This document shows positions 6,237-10,149 of a stretch of 10,149 bases of DNA, in pieces. The position numbers and the translations under genes are program-made. The notes under the pieces were generated by a model, which saw nothing but the letters and a program-made list of their open reading frames with translations, did no database searches and was not told the origin of the DNA. The stretch lies in assembly GCA_016928495.1 (NCBI GenBank), contig JAFGKQ010000053.1, forward strand, positions 1-10,149, written 5' to 3'. The DNA is from Candidatus Fermentibacterales bacterium. Its GTDB lineage: Bacteria; Fermentibacterota; Fermentibacteria; Fermentibacterales; JAFGKQ01. The stretch's first letter is position 1. Every line of letters starts with the position of its first letter.

Positions 6237-7305
6237 GGTCAGAGCGCTCGTCTCCGGCGCCCCTCTGGGCAACAGGGGAGGGACGGGCAGCTACACCAGG
6301 CGGCTTCTCGCCGGTTTCGCAGCCATGGCCGATCCCCCCGAGGTCCTGGTCTCGACGGCCGCGGGGATCCGCACTCCCGAGCAGTCCCTGGCCAGCCTCC
6401 ACGAGTTCCCGTCTGGCTTCCGGAAGGTCTATCTGGAGAACCTCAGGCTCCGCAGGCATGTGAAGCTGGTCGAGCCCGATCTGGTTCACCTTCCGGCCTT
6501 CGCCGGGGCGGCGGTCAGGGCGGTCCCGCTGCTCGTCACGTTCCACGATGTCGCCTTCGCCGCGAGGCCCGAGTGGTTCAGCCCTTCGAGGAGAATCTAC
6601 TACCGTCTCCGGTTCAGGCGGACCGCCATGCGTGCGGACCACCTGATTGCCGACAGCGAGTTCACTGCGGGCGAGCTGGTGTCGAGGATGGGCGTCGGAG
6701 CCTCGCGCATCACGGTCGTCTACCTGTCCGCCGAGGCCGGGGAGGATGTCACGCCCCTCATGTTCAGACGCAAGCGTGGGATCGAGGGGGACTACGCGCT
6801 CTTCGTCGGTACGATCGAGCCCAGGAAGAACCTCGGCACCCTCCTCGACGCCTGGGACACCCTGACGAGGGACGGCATAAGGGTGACCCTCGTCGTGTCC
6901 GGCAGGATGGGTTGGGAGAAGAAGGAGATCAGGGACCGCCTGAGGCGTGCGAGGGACGTTGTCTGGACCGGAGAGCTGAGCGAGGAGGAGCTGGCGTCGG
7001 CCTACTCCGGCGCGAAGCTCCTGGTCTATCCTTCCCTGTACGAGGGCTTCGGTCTCCCGCCCCTGGAAGCAGCCTGCTACGGCGTCCCCAGCGTGATCGG
7101 TCCTGCCGCCGCCCTCAGGGAGGTCTACGGGAGCGTGGCGGCCGGAATCGCAGGTGCCGATGCCGGCTCTCTCGCAATGGAGATCGCGAGAGGGCTGGAG
7201 ACCCACCACTCGAGAAGGGCGATCAGGGACTTCGCCCGGTCCTTCACCCACGAGAGGATGGCCTCCGGCGTGGCCGGGGTCTACCGCAGGTTGTCCCGGC
7301 GATGA
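6229..7305 (+). CDS. GT4-family glycosyltransferase (first of a pair)
   Basis: GT-B fold, retaining glycosyltransferase that would add a sugar from an NDP-sugar to a growing glycan, probably at the inner face of the cytoplasmic membrane. From CTG 6229 the product has 358 residues, normal for the family. The N-terminal domain has the Gly-rich acceptor loop LGNRGGTGSYTRRLL (13-27), DLVHLPAF (84-91) and LLVTFHDVAF (101-110). The donor-binding domain has LFVGTIEPRKNLGTLLDAW (about 191-209) and the EGFGLPPLEAACYGVPSVIG region starting at Glu272, the conserved E-x7-E nucleotide-sugar site. The gene overlaps the nucleotidyltransferase gene by 8 bp and the second glycosyltransferase gene by 4 bp, suggesting coupled translation. 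The motif style is that of mannosyl/rhamnosyl-type GT4 enzymes (WbaZ-like), but donor and acceptor are unknown. Using ATG 6325 instead would lose 32 residues including the Gly-rich loop. Confidence 0.88.
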   Translation: MARVRALVSGAPLGNRGGTGSYTRRLLAGFAAMADPPEVLVSTAAGIRTPEQSLASLHEFPSGFRKVYLENLRLRRHVKLVEPDLVHLPAFAGAAVRAVPLLVTFHDVAFAARPEWFSPSRRIYYRLRFRRTAMRADHLIADSEFTAGELVSRMGVGASRITVVYLSAEAGEDVTPLMFRRKRGIEGDYALFVGTIEPRKNLGTLLDAWDTLTRDGIRVTLVVSGRMGWEKKEIRDRLRRARDVVWTGELSEEELASAYSGAKLLVYPSLYEGFGLPPLEAACYGVPSVIGPAAALREVYGSVAAGIAGADAGSLAMEIARGLETHHSRRAIRDFARSFTHERMASGVAGVYRRLSRR

Positions 7306-8435
7306 GGGTGCTCGAGGTATACAAGGACATAAGCCCCTGGGTCAGGGGCGGCATCGAGAGGTACGTATCGGAGCTCGGCCGCTTCCTGCGTGATGCCGGG
7401 CACGATGTCTGCTTCCTCGTCGCGCGCAGGAGACCGGGGTTGAGGCCCGGAAGGACCGAGCTGGAAGGCATGCAGGTCTTCGAGGCGCCGACTCTCTTCA
7501 GGGCGCTCTCCAACCCCTTCTGTCCCGGCTTCGGAGCGATGATGCTGGCCCGCAGACCGGATGTCGTCCACGTGCATCTTCCTCTCCCGACGGCCGTCAT
7601 ATCGAGCCTCGTCTGGGGCGGAGCACTCCCGACCGTCGTTACCTATCACAGCGATATCGTCAGGCAGCGATTCGTGATGCCTCTCTACCGGCCGTTCCTT
7701 CTGCGGTTCCTCAGGCGCGCCAGAGCAGTCCTCGCGACCTCTCCGACCTACGTGGAGACCTCGAAGGTGCTCTCACGGCTTGCCAACGTGGAGCCCATAC
7801 CAATAGGAGTGGACACGGGGAAGTGGCATCCCCCGGAGACCAGGGACGAACGCGATCACGTGTCGTTGACAAGGAGGAGACTGGGGGAGGAGGACTACTT
7901 CCTCTTCGTAGGGAGGTTCAGGAGCTACAAGGGCATAGACGTCCTTCTCGACGCATGGCGCGCTCTCGGCGACAAGAGGCTTGTCATGGTCGGGAACGGC
8001 CCCCTTCGAGAGCACGTAATGAAGCGTACCGAGACCGAGGGACTGCGCGTGACCATCGAGCTGGACGTGGAGGACGCCGAGCTCGCCGCCCTGTACAGGG
8101 GAGCCAGGGCCCTGATTCTCCCCTCTACCGAGAGGAGCGAGGCCTATGGCATGGTCATACTCGAGGCGATGGCCTCCGGGGTCCCCGTCGTGAGCTCCGA
8201 TCTGGAGACGGGGGTCTCCTGGCTCAACGAGCACGAGGCGACCGGGCTCGTGTTCCGTCGCGGCGACCCGTCCGCTCTGGCGGAGGCAGTGAGGCGCATG
8301 ATGGGAGAAGAGAGGGACGTCTATGCCGCGAACGCCCTTTCCAAGGCCAGGGGAGGCTTCTCGCAGTCAGTGCTGTTCGACAGGGTGATGCGCGTGCTGG
8401 AGCGCTCCGCGGGGGTGGCGAGGCCTTCGGGCTGA
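7302..8435 (+). CDS. GT4-family glycosyltransferase (second of a pair)
   Basis: A second GT-B retaining glycosyltransferase, 377 residues, starting at ATG 7302 that overlaps the previous stop (ATGA). The N-terminal domain has MRVLEVYKD, SPWVRGGIERYVSELGRFL (11-29), PDVVHVHLPLP (86-96) and VVTYHSDIVRQR (112-123). The C-terminal domain has FLFVGRFRSYKGIDVLLDAW (200-219), LVMVGNGPLREHV (227-239), ILPSTERSEAYGMVILEAMASGVPVVSS (from 282; the E-x7-E pair is Glu290 and Glu298) and NEHEATGLVFRRGDPSALAEAV (309-330). This is a complete, ordinary GT4 enzyme resembling O-antigen and capsule transferases that use GDP-mannose or similar donors; exact specificity is not readable. Together with the preceding two genes it forms an activated-sugar and transfer module. 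No polymerase, flippase or sugar-modifying enzyme is present in the window, so the pathway must draw on other loci. Confidence 0.92.
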   Translation: MRVLEVYKDISPWVRGGIERYVSELGRFLRDAGHDVCFLVARRRPGLRPGRTELEGMQVFEAPTLFRALSNPFCPGFGAMMLARRPDVVHVHLPLPTAVISSLVWGGALPTVVTYHSDIVRQRFVMPLYRPFLLRFLRRARAVLATSPTYVETSKVLSRLANVEPIPIGVDTGKWHPPETRDERDHVSLTRRRLGEEDYFLFVGRFRSYKGIDVLLDAWRALGDKRLVMVGNGPLREHVMKRTETEGLRVTIELDVEDAELAALYRGARALILPSTERSEAYGMVILEAMASGVPVVSSDLETGVSWLNEHEATGLVFRRGDPSALAEAVRRMMGEERDVYAANALSKARGGFSQSVLFDRVMRVLERSAGVARPSG

Positions 8436-8450
8436 CGAACGGAGGTCGGG

Positions 8451-8951
8451 GTGAGCCACCGGATGCGCACGGGACTGGTCCTCGCTGCGGTTGCAGCCGG
8501 AGTCGCCGAGTCCGCCCTTCCGAGGCCCTTCCCCTTCGTCAGGATCGGAATCGCTAACGCCGTCGTCATCTTCGCCCTGGTCAGGTCCGGGTTTCTCACG
8601 GCACTCCAGGTGAGCGTCGTCAGGGTCCTTGCGGTGGGGCTGTTCACCGGGCTGCTCTTCACCCCGGTCATCGCGCTCTCGATCGCGGGCTGTGCGACGT
8701 CTCTCCTCGTCATGTACCTGGCCCTGCCGCTCAGTCGCCGCTATATATCTCTGACGGCAGTCTCGATCATGGGAGCGGAGGCGAGTCTTGTCTCTCAGCT
8801 CCTGGTTGCGAGCGTTCTCATTCCGGGTCTCCCTGCCGGGACGCTCCTGGTGCCCGTGACGGCCTGGGGAATGGTCTCCGGTGCCTTCGTAGGTCTTTTC
8901 TCGGTCGCACTCCTGAGGAGTGCCGGAGCTGGTCTGGATTACCCTTGTTGA
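8451..8951 (+). CDS. Gx transporter / heptaprenyl diphosphate synthase component I-like membrane protein
   Basis: Integral membrane protein of 166 residues, mostly hydrophobic, with about five to six predicted spans. ESALPRPFPFVRIGIANAVVI (residues about 20-40) matches the family hallmark of a Glu and Pro-rich turn followed by a G-x-A-N motif (PF07456, historically named heptaprenyl diphosphate synthase component I, now often called Gx transporter and related to ECF S-components). MGAEASLVSQLLVASVLIP (107-125) matches the second conserved segment ending in QLLVA. The start GTG 8451 is preceded by GGAGG (8441-8445) at 5 bases. The substrate is unknown; no ECF ATPase or T-component lies in the window. 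It sits 15 bp after the glycosyltransferase gene. A role in prenyl diphosphate supply is the older view and would suit lipid-linked glycan synthesis, but the protein resembles a transporter rather than a soluble synthase subunit. Confidence 0.75.
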   Translation: MSHRMRTGLVLAAVAAGVAESALPRPFPFVRIGIANAVVIFALVRSGFLTALQVSVVRVLAVGLFTGLLFTPVIALSIAGCATSLLVMYLALPLSRRYISLTAVSIMGAEASLVSQLLVASVLIPGLPAGTLLVPVTAWGMVSGAFVGLFSVALLRSAGAGLDYPC

Positions 8952-8977
8952 CCTCGACGTCCGCGACTAGATTCAGG

Positions 8978-8996
8978 GATTGTCCGGGCAGCAATC
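8978..8996 (+). repeat. Inverted repeat directly before the DUF4321-type gene
   Basis: GATTG (8978-8982) can pair with CAATC (8992-8996), with an 9-nt loop, ending at the base before ATG 8997. It covers the place where a Shine-Dalgarno would be, and none is visible there. The stem is only 5 bp, or 6 with a wobble pair, so it could be chance. Confidence 0.3.
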
Positions 8997-9269
8997 ATGC
9001 TCAGTAGCAGGCCTCCGGGCTTCTGGGTATTCCTGAGCATCGTCGGGCTCGTAACCGGCACTGTCCTGGGCGAGGCGATAGGGGCGATACTCCCGGAGAC
9101 GTCGGCGTCTCTGAGGGTGTTCTTCTCGGGATCGGTCGATGTATCCATCGGTCCCCTCAGCTTCGACCTGGTCGTCTTCAGGTTCTCGTTGGAGGAGATC
9201 GGGCTCAGGTTCAACCTGATGAGCTTCGTAGGCCTGGTGATCGTCGGTTACCTCTATCGCTGGTTCTGA
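8997..9269 (+). CDS. Small membrane protein, DUF4321 type
   Basis: A 90-residue protein with a hydrophobic first segment (about 8-30, FWVFLSIVGLVTGTVLGEAIG), a central part with SIGPLSFDLVVFRFSLEEIGLRFNLM, and a short hydrophobic C-terminal segment (about 74-90, ending YLYRWF). The pattern of a TM helix containing GTVLGE, a middle stretch with FDL and F-x-L, and a final TM beginning after a LRFNLMS-like motif matches the DUF4321 family, whose function is unknown. Gaps are 45 bp upstream, the largest in the run, and 18 bp downstream to tatA. Proximity to tatA and a Gx transporter fits an envelope role, but this is association only. ATG 8997 has no obvious Shine-Dalgarno. Confidence 0.65.
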   Translation: MLSSRPPGFWVFLSIVGLVTGTVLGEAIGAILPETSASLRVFFSGSVDVSIGPLSFDLVVFRFSLEEIGLRFNLMSFVGLVIVGYLYRWF

Positions 9270-9287
9270 TTGAGAGGAAGCTTCGGT

Positions 9288-9533
9288 ATGTTCGGCCGCC
9301 TGGGACCCCTCGAGATCCTCTTCATCTTCCTGGTCGTTCTGCTTCTGTTCGGTGCCAGAAGGATACCCGAGATCGCGAGATCGATGGGCAAGGCCCTGAG
9401 GGAGTTCAAGAAGGGTGTCAGAGAGGTCGAGCGCGACGTTTCTTCCGGGGACAGCGATGACAACGACGAGGAAGACGATAGCGCGGAGAGCCGCGACAGC
9501 GGTGGGACCAGGGACAGAACCGGACGGGAGTAG
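9288..9533 (+). CDS. tatA: Sec-independent (Tat) translocase subunit TatA/TatE
   Basis: Pore-forming subunit of the twin-arginine translocase, which exports folded proteins. The 81 residues show the standard layout: a short N-terminus with MFGRLGPLEI, a single TM helix (about 9-21, ILFIFLVVLLLFG), the FGARRIPEIARSMGKALREF hinge and amphipathic helix (21-40), then KKGVREVE and a very acidic tail (DSDDNDEEDD, about 55-64). The start is ATG 9288, with GAGAGGAAG (9272-9280) upstream; a TTG at 9270 would place extra residues before the usual MFG start. tatC is not in the window, so the translocase is completed elsewhere, as is common for dispersed tat genes. The mglA-like gene follows 14 bp downstream. 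Confidence 0.92.
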   Translation: MFGRLGPLEILFIFLVVLLLFGARRIPEIARSMGKALREFKKGVREVERDVSSGDSDDNDEEDDSAESRDSGGTRDRTGRE

Positions 9534-9547
9534 CACCCAGACATCCG

Positions 9548-10149
9548 ATGGCTACCGTCAGCTACAGCGCGAGAGAGATCGATTGCAAGCTTGTCTACTG
9601 CGGTCCGGGGCTTTCGGGCAAGACGACCAACGTCAAGGCGATCCACATACAGGTTCCCAGCGACTCGAGAGGCAAGCTGATATCGCTTGCTGCGGGCAAC
9701 GAGCGTACCCTGTTCTTCGACTTCCTTCCGATCGACACGGGCGAGATACATGGCTTCAAGATCAGGCTGCACCTCTATAGCGTTCCGGGGCAGGCGATGT
9801 ACTCGGACAGCCGCAGGCTCATCCTCCAGGGGGTGGATGGGATCATCTTCGTCGCCGACTCCCAGAGGGAGCGGCTGGAGGCGAACATCGCGAGTCTCAG
9901 GGATCTGAAGGAGAACCTGCGCCACCAGCGCAGGAGGGGTGTCAGCCTGGTTCTCCAGTGCAACAAGAGGGATCTTCCCAACGTGCTTCCCGTCGACCAG
10001 ATAAGGCAGGCGCTGGGCCTGATGAAGGTCCCGTGCATCGAGGCCGTTGCCGTCGACGGTGTCGGCGTCTTCGAGACGCTCAGGAAGATCAGTCGGACCG
10101 TTATCGTAAGACTGCACAAGCAGTTCCCGGTGACTGCGAGGGGGAGAGC
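9548..10149 (+). CDS. mglA: MglA-type small Ras-like GTPase (3'-partial)
   Basis: Ras-like GTPase of the bacterial MglA family, which sets cell polarity and controls gliding or type IV pilus motility in Myxococcus. At least 200 codons are open from ATG 9548 to the window edge with no stop, so the 3' end is missing, though the family is about 195-200 residues and little can be lost. Visible motifs: MATVSYSAREIDCKLVYCGP start, P-loop GPGLSGKTTN (19-28), Arg53 in NERTLFFDFLP (51-61), the MglA-specific G3 region LYSVPGQ (76-82) with Gln82, GVDGIIFVADSQRERLEANIASL (starting at 95) and the G4 motif QCNKRDLPNVLP (137-148). Arg53 and Gln82 are the catalytic residues known from MglA. Myxococcus MglA has Thr78 where Ras proteins have Asp; here it is Ser78. 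No mglB lies upstream in the window. No clear Shine-Dalgarno is seen, so translation may depend on tatA. Confidence 0.94.
   Translation, partial: MATVSYSAREIDCKLVYCGPGLSGKTTNVKAIHIQVPSDSRGKLISLAAGNERTLFFDFLPIDTGEIHGFKIRLHLYSVPGQAMYSDSRRLILQGVDGIIFVADSQRERLEANIASLRDLKENLRHQRRRGVSLVLQCNKRDLPNVLPVDQIRQALGLMKVPCIEAVAVDGVGVFETLRKISRTVIVRLHKQFPVTARGR

Noticed and set aside
6193-7251. 352-codon open frame on the - strand
   Set aside because: Antisense to the first glycosyltransferase, rich in Arg/Gly/Asp/Pro without recognisable motifs, as expected for shadow frames in GC-rich DNA.
6573-7301. Open frame on + strand upstream of and in phase with the second glycosyltransferase
   Set aside because: Alternate frame of the first glycosyltransferase with low-complexity Arg/Gly-rich translation; the real N-terminus MRVLEVYKD starts at 7302.
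8948-8973. Possible promoter TTGACC / TAGATT before the DUF4321-type gene
   Set aside because: The spacer is only 14 bp and the -10 match is poor; the gene is more simply read as part of the upstream operon.
9254-10117. 287-codon open frame on the - strand
   Set aside because: Antisense to tatA and mglA, both clearly identified; no independent domain or start signal seen.

Overview
The window is a GC-rich bacterial segment (arginine mostly AGG, isoleucine often ATA) in which every supported gene lies on the + strand. The gene set is typical of a diderm bacterium with an incomplete PTS: an NtrC-type sigma-54 activator, HPr kinase with HPr and enzyme I, GT4 glycosyltransferases, TatA and an MglA-type GTPase. 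The combination and codon style suggest the FCB-group / candidate-phylum area (Fermentibacteria- or Eisenbacteria-like lineages) or a deltaproteobacterial-like lineage. This placement is inference and weak.

Layout. Bases 2-1285 hold the 3' part of a sigma-54-dependent response regulator cut by the left edge. It is followed by a candidate rho-independent terminator (1312-1333) and a very good sigma-70-type promoter (TTGACC, 17 bp, TATTAT, 1336-1364). A leader of about 200 nt with possible alternative hairpins precedes a long-form hibernation-promoting factor (hpf, 1570-2142). Next come HPr kinase/phosphorylase (hprK), HPr (ptsH) and enzyme I (ptsI), then a sugar-1-phosphate nucleotidyltransferase, two GT4 glycosyltransferases, a Gx-transporter / HepS1-like membrane protein, a DUF4321-type small membrane protein, TatA, and an mglA gene cut by the right edge. 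From hpf onward intergenic gaps are 2-45 bp or negative, so 1336-10149 is probably one long transcription unit.

How the genes may work together. EI and HPr form a phosphorelay and HprK can phosphorylate HPr on Ser46; both HPr phosphorylation residues are present. No EIIA/B/C is in the window, so the relay may be regulatory rather than for sugar uptake. It is co-transcribed with a ribosome hibernation factor and with genes for activated-sugar and glycan synthesis, which would fit coupling of energy or nutrient state to ribosome dormancy and surface polysaccharide production. The distal genes concern the envelope and possibly polarity or motility (TatA, MglA).

The most notable sequence-level result is start-codon use. 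ptsI (CTG 3464) and the first glycosyltransferase (CTG 6229) have no ATG, GTG or TTG that preserves their conserved N-termini, yet each has a CTG with a well-spaced Shine-Dalgarno. hprK and ptsH start with TTG. Standard gene callers would probably truncate ptsI and the glycosyltransferase. No tRNA, rRNA, CRISPR array, insertion sequence or phage gene was seen.
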